From MPNP01 sp965215545 (GTDB lineage Bacteria > Pseudomonadota > Alphaproteobacteria > Rhodobacterales > Rhodobacteraceae), in NCBI GenBank assembly GCA_965215545.1, contig OZ244066.1, positions 2,170,001 through 2,234,000 of the forward strand: a stretch of 64,000 bases of DNA. The letters run 5' to 3'. The position numbers and the translations under genes were made by a program. Positions 34,862 through 43,437 of this stretch are shown here, piece by piece. Position 1 is the first letter of the stretch, and the number at the start of each line of letters is the position of its first letter. The notes under the pieces are model-generated. The model did not search any database. It worked only from the letters and a program-made list of their open reading frames with translations, and was not told where the DNA came from.

Positions 34862-36220
34862 CCCCACTGCCACTCTGAAGTGCAACGACCGGGTGTCAAC
34901 CGGAGGGAGGGCGGAGCCCGAGCGAGGGTTGACACCCGGTGACCCCGTCTTTTGCCCGCCTCTGCCCGCTTTTCGGCCCGTTGGCAGCCCAATCTCGTCA
35001 ATCGCCAGCATAGCGCAGCCCGCAGGGGCCGGCAAGGCTCCCGCGGATCGGTCGGGATTGGCAATGGGCTGGGTGGCCTCTTCGTGGCCCTACGGCCCCT
35101 GGGCCTCACCGAAGGCCTCGGCCGGTGTCCGATCGCCCAGCACCTTGCGGGGCCGGTCATTGAGGGTGTCCTGGACACGCTGCACGGTCGCGTCGGTGAC
35201 CGTTCGAAAGTCGGTGCCCGCCATCACAGGGTGGGGGCAGGTCTTCCCGCACGAGGCCGTTGGTGGGCTCGTTGAGGCCCCCATCCCATGCGCACCGGGG
35301 GGCCACGAGTGATAGGGCTGGGCGAAGCAGACGCCGGCATCGAGGGCCGCCGCCACCTGCCCATGGCAGGCGAATTCCTTGCCGCCCCGGCGGTGCTGGT
35401 GGGGACGGCGGTCGGGGCGTCGGGTTTGAGCAGGGCCTGCAGGCTGGCCCCCACAGCCGCGGCGGTCTTGCGCTCCACCCGCGCCAGCAGGGTGAACGTC
35501 GTCGCCCGGGTCCCGAGGCTGACCAGGGCGCCTCTGTGACCCTTGCCGATGATCGTGTCGGCCTCCCAGTCCCCCACACGCGCCTTGTGCGCGACAACGG
35601 CCGGACGCTCGGCGATGTCGATGCGGCCCGGGATATGACCGCGGCCGGCATGCCGGCCACCCATCGAGGTGGATCCCTGGCAGTTGGGTCGCTTGCCCCA
35701 GATCGGGGCGTCCGGGCGCCGGTGGCGCCAGAGGGTGCCACCGGCCCGCTTGTCCGCCCGGATGTGGGCGTCGATTCGCTGTCGGCCGACCATGGGACGG
35801 CCCTCCCTGCGGGCCCGGCCCGCGATCGGCTCGGGGCTCCAGCCCTTGGCGAGGTCGGCTTCGATCCGATCCGCGATGGCCGGCGTCCACCGCCGGGGCG
35901 TGGCGGAGGCGGCCTGGCGGCGCTCGGATGCCAGGCGCTCGGCCTGTTGGGGCCGGTCCCCACGCTGGCCCCGGTTGCGGGTGAGCTCACGGGCGATGGC
36001 CGCTTGGGAGAAACCGCTTTTCCTGAAGGCATAAATCTGGCATCGTTCGGCAGCGGTCAGGGGGTGGGGCGCGATGGCATGACAGTCTCCGGTTGTTTCA
36101 GTTACCGAGACTGTGGCTGCCATCGGGCCCCCGTGGCATTGACCCCTCCGGGCAACCGATCCGGTTCGCACAGGGCGAACCGGGCCCGCTGCGACCGTTG
36201 CACTTCCGAGTGGCACGGGG
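34862..36220 (-). mobile_element. IS30-family element, copy B (decayed)
   Basis: About 1.36 kb, bounded by IS30 repeats at 34862-34887 and 36196-36220, the right one with three or four changes. A GTA on each side may be the target duplication. It is inverted relative to copy A. Confidence 0.8.
35090..36123 (-). pseudogene. IS30-family transposase, frameshifted (copy B)
   Basis: From ATG 36123 the frame runs through TAAERCQIYAFRKSGFSQAA, IADRIEADLAKGWSPEPIAG, GRIDIAERPAVVAHKARVGD and WEADTIIGKGHRGALVSLGT, which holds the first catalytic Asp, and VERKTAAAVG. Near 35600 it shifts; the end (AALDAGVCFAQPYHSWPPGA, TDFRTVTDATVQRVQDTLND) reads in another frame to 35090. Compared with copy A an 11-residue piece of the helix-turn-helix (between two AIAR-like repeats) is deleted, so DNA binding is probably lost too. 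Confidence 0.8.
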
Positions 36221-36317
36221 GTAATCCCCCATTGAATTCACCAAGGATTGGAACATGGCAGTATAGCCCGCACGAACCAGTGATGCCTGCTCTCATTTGC
36301 ATTGAAGCGAATGGATC

Positions 36318-37706
36318 TCATGTCTCGACGGCCTCCGCGTTGGCATCTTCGGATATGGCAATCGTCGAAACGTCCCCCGCTTCAATTGTGTCTTTCTTGA
36401 GAGTTGGGGCAGGTTTCTTCCAGGCAACCAATCTCGACCCATACTGCCCATAATATGCGGGAACAAGTTTTTCCAACTCATAGATAAAGTTCGACTGTCG
36501 TATAAATTTGCCGCCAAGACGCCTCGAGACAAACAGGCAGAAACTTGAAGGCGCGAGATGTTTTTTGCCAGAATTGGCAATGCTGACATCTCTCACGAGT
36601 TCTTGCACAAGATGCTGGGTTGGAACGCTGCTGCCAGGCCAGTGAATCCGAACATAGAGTTCAGACAGATCAGTTGCCTTGATTTGCCTAATGAGCCAGT
36701 TAAGCCTTGCCGAGGTTGACTTCCTGTCAATTGGTGCCCGCACCGTCATGCCAACATCAATGGTCCGGCGTGCCATATCAGCGATAACATCCACGGGTCC
36801 GGCGGCATCCGGGATGGTCAATGAAACACGAAGCTGTTTCATTTTCTGCAAAAGCAACAGATCATCCTTGAGTCTTTGACTTGGTCTCATTTTGTGTGGT
36901 CGCGGCAACTTCACCGAAACAACCGTCTCTGTCAGCCGGCTCAGAATGAGTGACAGGTCGCGCGTTTCCTGATGCCATGCAGTCACGACCTCAATTGCCT
37001 CGCTTGCACCTGTGTCAATTTCACCACCAGTTGATATCAACCTGTTGAGATGGGTCCATTCCGCCGGCATTCTTGTGAAACCTTGAACGCCAGCGCTCTC
37101 ATGCGCCAGAAATCGTCGAAGTTCATTCAACAGAACCTTTTGGTTCTGATCGATGATGTCATCTTGGTGATACAGCAGCTCAACAGTTGTCAGGATATAC
37201 ATCCAGGACCAGTGAACCACAGGGATTTTTGAGCGACTTCTCCTGATGCCTTCGACAGGATGAACCAGTGGCGAGGATGCAAACTGGTTGGAGATGGTAA
37301 TGATGCAATCCACGCCACTGTGTTTGGCCAGTGCACGATATTTCTCGATTTGATCTGTTTCAATTGTATCTTTGCCGATTTTTGCTTCAACAAAGGCTTT
37401 CCACACACGGGAACCAACGGTCAAGACAATCAGTCCATCAGGACGGCCACGCTTTTCATCCTTCAGGCTAGCGGGAACGATTTCGGTATATGTGTCGATT
37501 CGGGCCCGAACACCTACTCTTTGACCTGCACTGCCCAGTAACTCGCGTCCGAGCTCATCGATTTTCGAGATGCATGCCAGGGCGATCGATGTGGTACGCC
37601 CCTCCCTGGATGTCGTCGACAAGACCGGAAAAAGTCGTGCGACTTCACCCTGAGAAAGAAAATCGGGGAGACTTGTACTGGTCAAAGAACACCGCTTGCA
37701 TGACAA
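36318..37706 (-). CDS. PD-(D/E)XK nuclease-like protein of unknown role
   Basis: 462 residues. The N-terminal 170 residues look like a restriction-endonuclease fold: GRTTSIALACISKIDELGRE, then RPDGLIVLTV with the metal Asp, AFVEAKIGK supplying the E-x-K pair, and DQIEKYRALAKHSGVDCIIT. HWSWMYILT and FLAHESAGVQGF follow. The C-terminal half is of mixed alpha/beta type and not recognised. The TTG start at 37706 has GGAG nine bases upstream; no in-frame ATG is near. I have seen this layout as uncharacterised proteins in defence-rich regions, which fits its place beside the IS island. It probably acts on DNA; this is inference. Confidence 0.65.
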   Translation of the reverse strand: MSCKRCSLTSTSLPDFLSQGEVARLFPVLSTTSREGRTTSIALACISKIDELGRELLGSAGQRVGVRARIDTYTEIVPASLKDEKRGRPDGLIVLTVGSRVWKAFVEAKIGKDTIETDQIEKYRALAKHSGVDCIITISNQFASSPLVHPVEGIRRSRSKIPVVHWSWMYILTTVELLYHQDDIIDQNQKVLLNELRRFLAHESAGVQGFTRMPAEWTHLNRLISTGGEIDTGASEAIEVVTAWHQETRDLSLILSRLTETVVSVKLPRPHKMRPSQRLKDDLLLLQKMKQLRVSLTIPDAAGPVDVIADMARRTIDVGMTVRAPIDRKSTSARLNWLIRQIKATDLSELYVRIHWPGSSVPTQHLVQELVRDVSIANSGKKHLAPSSFCLFVSRRLGGKFIRQSNFIYELEKLVPAYYGQYGSRLVAWKKPAPTLKKDTIEAGDVSTIAISEDANAEAVET

Positions 37707-38158
37707 TATATCGCGCTCCGACGTATCAAACTGGCCAACAAAGGGTCAAGCAAGAAGAAGCGTTGGAAATTAGTTGTTTCAACCCACCTTGATCAGCGAG
37801 GGTTGACGGTGCACCAGTCGGCGCATGATGATCATGCCGAGATACGCACTTGCCCGCCCACTTTCCTTCCGATGAAAGCAAGGCTCTCGACGGTCACTGG
37901 TGCAGTGCAGCACCATCCGTTGCTTCGTTGGGATGGGACCCGAATCCGACATTGACTGCAATCCCCGGCGGGACCGCAGCAGGCACTGCTACGGGCGCCC
38001 CCAGGATCCTGCCGGCAATCCCGAGCGCCTGATCCAACATATCCGCCCACCCCGACACCGGTGCGTGTTGCAGCGCACCTTTGATCGGTCGCTTTTTCGC
38101 ATTTTCCAACACCCCGGTGCCACCTGAGGCACAAGACTCTCGACGGTCATTGGTGCCA
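37707..38158. other. 452-base stretch with a 25-base direct repeat
   Basis: Near-identical 25-base copies at 37879-37903 and 38132-38156 (23 of 25 the same, core CTCTCGACGGTCA) lie 253 bases apart; the second ends three bases from the BMP gene stop. Between them a minus-strand frame of about 70 residues (from GTG, VLENAKKRPIKGALQHAP... to 37894) is open and has a hydrophobic centre, but has no known relatives to me. Confidence 0.4.
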
Positions 38159-39172
38159 TCATGCCTGTGGGATTGTCTCGATGGCGGGAACCTTGAAGAG
38201 GGAGTTACGGATCTCGTGCTCGCGGCGGGCAATGTGTTCAAGCTGGTCGGGGTTGAGGAGTGCCTGGAACTGGCGGAGGGGGGCGATTTCGCAACCATGA
38301 TGGGGAAGGCCGGAATACTCCCAGAGGGTCCGTGAGGAATAGAGGCTGTTGGCAAGGAGATCGAGGGCGGCCCAGAGGGTGGGACCGAAGTTCCAGATGG
38401 CCGCCGTGACCATGGATCGGGGGAATTGGGGCGTCTGGTCAACGAGGGTCCCGATGGACAGGACATTGCGGCTGCGGGCCGTCTCGGCCACGCCGACCCG
38501 TTCGGCATAGAGGACATCGGCCCCGGCTTCGATCTGGGCACCTGCCAACTCCCGGGCGAGTTGGGGGTCATACCAGGAATGCAGGTAATTGACCCCGGGA
38601 TCGATATCGGGATTCATGTCCCTGGCCCCGGCGATGAAGGCGTTGACGAGGCGATTGGTGTCCGGGGATGGATAGCCGACAATGAGGCCAAGACGCCCCC
38701 GGCGCGAGAGGGCTCCGGCGATGAGACCGGTCAGGTAGGAGGCATCCTGGATGTGGTGTTCAAAGACACAGAAGCGCTCATGCCGGGTCTCCGTCCGGCG
38801 GGCCGAGCCCATGAGATAGGCATTGTTGGGAAATTCGAGAATCAGGTCCCGGATCACATCCTCAAGGGCAAAGCAATCCCCGACGACAAGGTCGTATTGC
38901 TGGCGCGAGATCTCCCGGAAGATCCGGGGATATTCCGTTGACGAGACATCCTGCCAGAGGTTGTATTCGATATCGCCCCGCTCGCTGGCCCAGAGCAGCG
39001 CACCATGGACACGGGACACCCAGAGTTGAGCGGTCGGGACCGTAAAGAGGCCAGCGATCCGGGGTGTCGAGGCCGATTGTGCATGGACCTGTGGCAGCGC
39101 GAGGGTGCTGGCCAGCGAAGCCGTCCCGGCCAGGACCTGCCGTCGGGTCGGCAGTGTGCTGCCGGTTGTCAT
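38159..39172 (-). CDS. BMP-family periplasmic binding protein
   Basis: A 337-residue solute-binding protein of the Bmp/Med/TmpC group, whose members bind nucleosides for ABC importers. The N-terminus is a twin-arginine-like signal: TRRQVLAGTASLASTLALP with cleavage near VHA-QSA. PRIAGLFTVPTAQLWVSRVH opens the first lobe; YDLVVGDCFALEDV, ASYLTGLIAGALSRRGRLGL and GAQIEAGADVLYAERVGV are family blocks. An in-frame ATG at 39265 is possible, but ATG 39172 puts the twin arginine near the N-terminus. No permease or ATPase gene is adjacent. It is divergent from the deacetylase at 39381. Confidence 0.8.
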   Translation of the reverse strand: MTTGSTLPTRRQVLAGTASLASTLALPQVHAQSASTPRIAGLFTVPTAQLWVSRVHGALLWASERGDIEYNLWQDVSSTEYPRIFREISRQQYDLVVGDCFALEDVIRDLILEFPNNAYLMGSARRTETRHERFCVFEHHIQDASYLTGLIAGALSRRGRLGLIVGYPSPDTNRLVNAFIAGARDMNPDIDPGVNYLHSWYDPQLARELAGAQIEAGADVLYAERVGVAETARSRNVLSIGTLVDQTPQFPRSMVTAAIWNFGPTLWAALDLLANSLYSSRTLWEYSGLPHHGCEIAPLRQFQALLNPDQLEHIARREHEIRNSLFKVPAIETIPQA

Positions 39173-39380
39173 GCAACCGGGTCCTGTGGCACCATGGGAT
39201 GCGCAAGCCGGTGTCGGGAGGTTACGGTCAGGTGGCATTGCAATGGCATTGTCTCGGGTTTCCGGCATCGTGCGGTAATGGGCCCCGGATCCGTCAATGT
39301 CAACCGGGGACAGGGACGAGGGGCGCTGACAGGGGCCGGAGGGGATGGATTGGTGCCTGGTCTGGCAGGAGGAGGCAAGG

Positions 39381-40541
39381 ATGACCCATCTTGATACGGT
39401 GACGATTCTTGAGCGGCTGGTCGGTTTTCGGACGGTCTCGGGACGCGCCAACATGGATCTCGTTGACTGGGTCGGGGCTTACCTGCGGGATCATGGGATT
39501 GAAGTCTGGCTGGACAGGCACCGGGGGCGCAATCGGGCGAGTCTGTTTGCCCTGGTCGGGCCCCGGGTTGCAGGAGGTGTGGTGCTGTCGGGCCATAGCG
39601 ATGTGGTTCCGGTGCGGGGGCAGGACTGGCAGTCGGACCCTTGGGCGCTGGTTGCACGCAAGGGGCGCTATTATGGCCGCGGCACCTGTGACATGAAGGG
39701 GTTTGTGGCTGCTGTGCTGTCCCGGGTGACAGCTGCGGATGTGTCCCGACTGCGTCGCCCCATCCAGATTGCCTTGTCACGGGATGAGGAAATCGGCTGT
39801 ATCGGTGCCGGGCCGATGATTGCCAGCATGCGCCGGGTGTTGCCGCCGGCTGCGGCAGCCATCATCGGTGAGCCGACCGGGATGCAGGTTGTCGATTGCC
39901 ACAAGGGCGGGCAGGTCCATGGGGTGACCGTGCATGGCCATGCGGTGCATTCGTCGGTGCTGCATCGGGGAGTCTCGGCGGTGATGGCGGCTGCCGAGCT
40001 GATTGCCGGAATCAATCGGATCAACCGGGTGCGGGCAGGGGCGGACCCCACGGCCACCGCGGCCCGTTTCGATCCACCCTTTTCGACATTGCATGTGGGG
40101 CAGATCAGGGGCGGGACGGCCCGCAACATCACGGCCGGTCGGTGCCGGTTCGATCTCGAACTGCGGTATGTGCCCGATGATGATCCTGACGTGATCATGG
40201 ATCGGTTCAGGGAGCAGGTGCAGGTGGTTGAGGAGACCATGCAGGCTGTTGTCCCCACGACCCGGATTGTGCTGCGGCGTGGTGTGGGGGCACCACCGCT
40301 CGTGGCTGGGACGGGTGATGTGGCGGTGCGACTGGCCAAGGCGTTGACGGGGGCAAGAACTGTCAGGGCTGCCCCGTATATCACCGAGGCCGGGCTGTTT
40401 CGGGAGGGGTACTGCGCAAGTGTGGTCTGTGGGCCGGGGGACATTGCCCAGGCCCACCGGGCTGATGAGTTCATTGCGGACGATCAACTTCGCCAGTGTG
40501 AGGCGTTCATTGATGGGGTGATTGCAAGTCTGTCGCGGTGA
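39381..40541 (+). CDS. argE: M20-family deacetylase, acetylornithine deacetylase type
   Basis: A 386-residue zinc peptidase-family hydrolase, probably removing acetyl from N-acetylornithine in arginine synthesis. Metal ligands and catalytic residues are in place: GHSDVVPV (His72, Asp74), GTCDMKGF (Asp104), RDEEIGC (Glu136, Glu137), GEPTGM and the last ligand His in AQAHRADEF. GQIRGGTARNITAGRCRFDL is the dimerisation-domain pattern of the ArgE subgroup. GGAGGAGG precedes ATG 39381. N-acyl-amino-acid deacylases of the same family cannot be fully excluded. It converges on the PfkB gene. Confidence 0.8.
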   Translation: MTHLDTVTILERLVGFRTVSGRANMDLVDWVGAYLRDHGIEVWLDRHRGRNRASLFALVGPRVAGGVVLSGHSDVVPVRGQDWQSDPWALVARKGRYYGRGTCDMKGFVAAVLSRVTAADVSRLRRPIQIALSRDEEIGCIGAGPMIASMRRVLPPAAAAIIGEPTGMQVVDCHKGGQVHGVTVHGHAVHSSVLHRGVSAVMAAAELIAGINRINRVRAGADPTATAARFDPPFSTLHVGQIRGGTARNITAGRCRFDLELRYVPDDDPDVIMDRFREQVQVVEETMQAVVPTTRIVLRRGVGAPPLVAGTGDVAVRLAKALTGARTVRAAPYITEAGLFREGYCASVVCGPGDIAQAHRADEFIADDQLRQCEAFIDGVIASLSR

Positions 40542-40544
40542 TGG

Positions 40545-41441
40545 TCAGGGAGAGGTGGCAAGGAGGGCCTCGACGGCGATCCGGTCGGGATAGATGTCGC
40601 GCCCGCCGCGGCGGGAACATTTGAGGGCAGCAGCGGCGTTGGCGAGCCTGATGGCATCGGTTTCGGCGAGGTTCTCGGCTATGCCCAGCGCAAAGGCCCC
40701 GTGCCAGACATCGCCGGCGGCCAGCGTGTCGACGACATCCACCGCAAAGGCCGGGATCTGTTCGATGGCATCACCGTCAAAGAAGAAGACGCCATTGTCT
40801 CCATCGGTGACGCAGATCCAGGCCCTGGTGGCAGGACGGACCAGGCGCATGCCCCTGGATATCGAGGTTTCGCCCGTCAGCTCCTCAAGTCCCTGACTGG
40901 AAAAGGCCAGATGCGTGGCATCGGTGACAGGGTCAACACTGTGCAGCCGCTCGGCATCAACAATGGCTGGCCGATCGTGCCGCCGGGCCAGGGCCAGGGT
41001 GGCTGTGCACCCGACCAGCGAGACCGTGTCGGCCAGAAAGGCATCTGTGGCGGGGGCATCGGCAATCCACTCGGGATGGGTCGCGGGATCAAATGTGCCC
41101 CGGTAATTGACGACCTGCCGCTCGCCGGTGGGGGTGATGTAGACCGAGGAATAGGAACTGCGATGCTCGGGCCAGCGCTTGAGGAAGGTGAGGTCGACGC
41201 CGCGGCGATCGAGATCATCGGCAATGATGTCGCCGAACGGATCATCACCGATCTGGGCCGCCAGCAGGGCCGTGCCGCCGAGCCGAGTGATGGCAACGGC
41301 GGCATTGGCTGCACAGCCGCCACCGATGATGTCATGGGTGCGGGTATAGTATTTCTGACCGCCCTCGGGCAGGCCATCAAGATAGTAGACCAGATCAAGG
41401 ACAGCCATGCCGAAGGAAAAGACCGATGCCATAGGACTCAT
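40545..41441 (-). CDS. PfkB-family sugar/nucleoside kinase
   Basis: 298 residues. The N-terminal signature IGGGCAANAAVAITRLGG and the C-terminal DTLAAGDVWHGAFALGI identify a ribokinase-type kinase that transfers phosphate from ATP to a sugar or nucleoside. In the second signature the usual DT(x)GAGD reads DTLAAGD: the catalytic Asp is kept, but the first Gly of the anion hole is Ala. Substrate unknown. ATG 41441 and ATG 41432 are both possible starts. It is divergent from the ABC-F gene. Confidence 0.8.
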   Translation of the reverse strand: MSPMASVFSFGMAVLDLVYYLDGLPEGGQKYYTRTHDIIGGGCAANAAVAITRLGGTALLAAQIGDDPFGDIIADDLDRRGVDLTFLKRWPEHRSSYSSVYITPTGERQVVNYRGTFDPATHPEWIADAPATDAFLADTVSLVGCTATLALARRHDRPAIVDAERLHSVDPVTDATHLAFSSQGLEELTGETSISRGMRLVRPATRAWICVTDGDNGVFFFDGDAIEQIPAFAVDVVDTLAAGDVWHGAFALGIAENLAETDAIRLANAAAALKCSRRGGRDIYPDRIAVEALLATSP

Positions 41442-41553
41442 GACCTGCAGAAGCCGGAAGGATCCGGGGGTGCCCAGGGGTGTGCCGGCCCTGTATCCCG
41501 TTGAACGGTCAAAGTAAAACATCCAATTGCGGCCCCGCACGAATCCGGTACGG

Positions 41554-43425
41554 ATGACTCTCATGACCCAGGATCCCTCCCGCTGGCATCGTGAGCCCCG
41601 CCTGCAGGGCCAGCTCTTTGGCCTCAGGGATGTCACGATCGGTCCGGATACCGACCCGGTTCTGGCCGGTGTGACCCTTGACATCCACCAGGGCGATCGC
41701 ATTGCCCTGGTGGGCCGGAACGGCTCGGGCAAGTCCACGTTTCTCAGACTGCTGATCGGACGGATTGAACCCGACCGGGGCACGATGCACCGGCGAGCAG
41801 GACTGCAGGTGGGTTATCTGCCCCAAGACCCGGATGTGTCCGGCTACACCACATTGGGCTGTTACTGCCGGGCTGGCCTGTCTGCCAGGGACCATCATCA
41901 GGTCGACCGGGTGGCAGCAGCCCTGGGTTTTGATCCTGATCAGGACTGTGCCCGCGCCTCGGGGGGCGAAATCCGCCAGGCCGGACTGGCCCGCCTGCTC
42001 GGCCATGCATGCGATCTCTACCTGCTTGATGAACCGACCAACCATCTCGATCTGGCCACCATTGCGTGGTTCGAGGGCGTACTGGCTGATCTCGGTGCTG
42101 CCTATGTCATCGTCAGCCACGATCGCCAGTTGCTGGGTGCCGTGACCAGGCGGACCTTCTGGGTCGATCGGGGTCAGGTCCGGACCCGACCGGACGGGTA
42201 CCGGGTGTTTCCCGATTGGCAGGAAGAGGTCCTGGCCGCTGAAGCCCGCCAGCGCCGTCGACTGGACAGACAGATCCGATCCGAGACACTCTGGGCCACT
42301 GAAGGAATCAGTGCCCGCCGGAGACGCAACCAGGGACGCATGAAACGCCTTGCTGCCCTGCGCGAGGAACGGGCCGCCATGCGTCGGACCCTGGCGCAGG
42401 CCCCTTTGGGGACGCCGGGCGAGGGTCTGGCCAGTCAGCTGGTGATCGAGGCCCGGGGTGTCAGTCTGGCTTTTGGTGACCGCAGCATCGTCGAGTCCCT
42501 GACAGTGCGGATTCTCAAGGGGGATCGGGTGGCACTGATCGGACCGAACGGGATCGGCAAGACAACCCTGGTCGAGATCCTGACCGGTCAACGCCGGCCC
42601 GATCGGGGTTGGGTCCGAATCGGCAAGACCCTGACTCCCGCCTTCCTGGACCAGAACCGACAGCCGCAGGATCCGGACATGACGGTGCGCCGGTTTCTTG
42701 CCGGGGATGGTGCCCATGCGCGGGACCGTCCGGATCATGTCGTCCACCAGGGTCGGTCCCGGCATGTGATCGCGTATCTCAAATCCTATCAGTTTGACCG
42801 TGCCATCGTCGATGCCCCGCTCAAGGCACTCTCGGGTGGTGAGTTGGGCCGGCTGCACCTGGCCAGGATCATGCTTGCCGAGAGTGATCTCCTCATTCTC
42901 GATGAACCCACCAACGATCTTGATATGGACATGCTCGATCTGTTGCAGGAGGCCCTGGCCCGGTATCCGGGCACGGTCATTTTCGTTTCCCATGACCGGG
43001 ATTTCCTTGACAATGTCGCGACCCTCACCCTGGCCCTTGGCGAGGGTGGTCGCTGGACGCTCTATCCGGGGGGATGGACGACAGCGTGCAGTCAGGGCTA
43101 TCAGACCCTGCCGGTAGCCCGGGTCGCCGGGGCTGGGGGCCGGCGGGCCGGGCGAAGGCAACGGACAGACCGGATGACGGGACTGAAGCGGCCGGCGGGC
43201 CTGTCCTTTGCCGAGCGGCATCGGTTGCGGGATCTTGAGGGGTTGATGGCCCGCCAGGGAGACAGGGTGGCCGCCAAGCAACGGGAGATCGAGACGATCG
43301 CCGATCCCGGGGACCATGCAAGGCTGGTGATCCTGACGGGCGAGCTGGCCGGCTTGCAGGATGCGCTGGTGGCGTTGGAGGAGGAGTGGCTGGCGTTGGC
43401 CGAGCGGGCCGAGGCGGCGGGGTGA
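41554..43425 (+). CDS. ABC-F ATPase, Uup-like
   Basis: A soluble protein of 623 residues with two ABC domains and no membrane part. Walker A motifs are GRNGSGKST and GPNGIGKTT; signatures are SGGEIRQAGLARLL and SGGELGRLHLARIM; Walker B/DEPTN sequences LLDEPTNHLD and ILDEPTNDLD follow each. The interdomain linker is charged, and the C-terminus (SFAERHRLRDLEGL to the end) forms the coiled coil typical of Uup. ABC-F proteins act on ribosomes or on branched DNA structures. Start ATG 41554; ATG 41563 possible. Convergent with parE, twelve bases between stops. Confidence 0.88.
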   Translation: MTLMTQDPSRWHREPRLQGQLFGLRDVTIGPDTDPVLAGVTLDIHQGDRIALVGRNGSGKSTFLRLLIGRIEPDRGTMHRRAGLQVGYLPQDPDVSGYTTLGCYCRAGLSARDHHQVDRVAAALGFDPDQDCARASGGEIRQAGLARLLGHACDLYLLDEPTNHLDLATIAWFEGVLADLGAAYVIVSHDRQLLGAVTRRTFWVDRGQVRTRPDGYRVFPDWQEEVLAAEARQRRRLDRQIRSETLWATEGISARRRRNQGRMKRLAALREERAAMRRTLAQAPLGTPGEGLASQLVIEARGVSLAFGDRSIVESLTVRILKGDRVALIGPNGIGKTTLVEILTGQRRPDRGWVRIGKTLTPAFLDQNRQPQDPDMTVRRFLAGDGAHARDRPDHVVHQGRSRHVIAYLKSYQFDRAIVDAPLKALSGGELGRLHLARIMLAESDLLILDEPTNDLDMDMLDLLQEALARYPGTVIFVSHDRDFLDNVATLTLALGEGGRWTLYPGGWTTACSQGYQTLPVARVAGAGGRRAGRRQRTDRMTGLKRPAGLSFAERHRLRDLEGLMARQGDRVAAKQREIETIADPGDHARLVILTGELAGLQDALVALEEEWLALAERAEAAG

Positions 43426-43437
43426 AAGCCGGGATGC

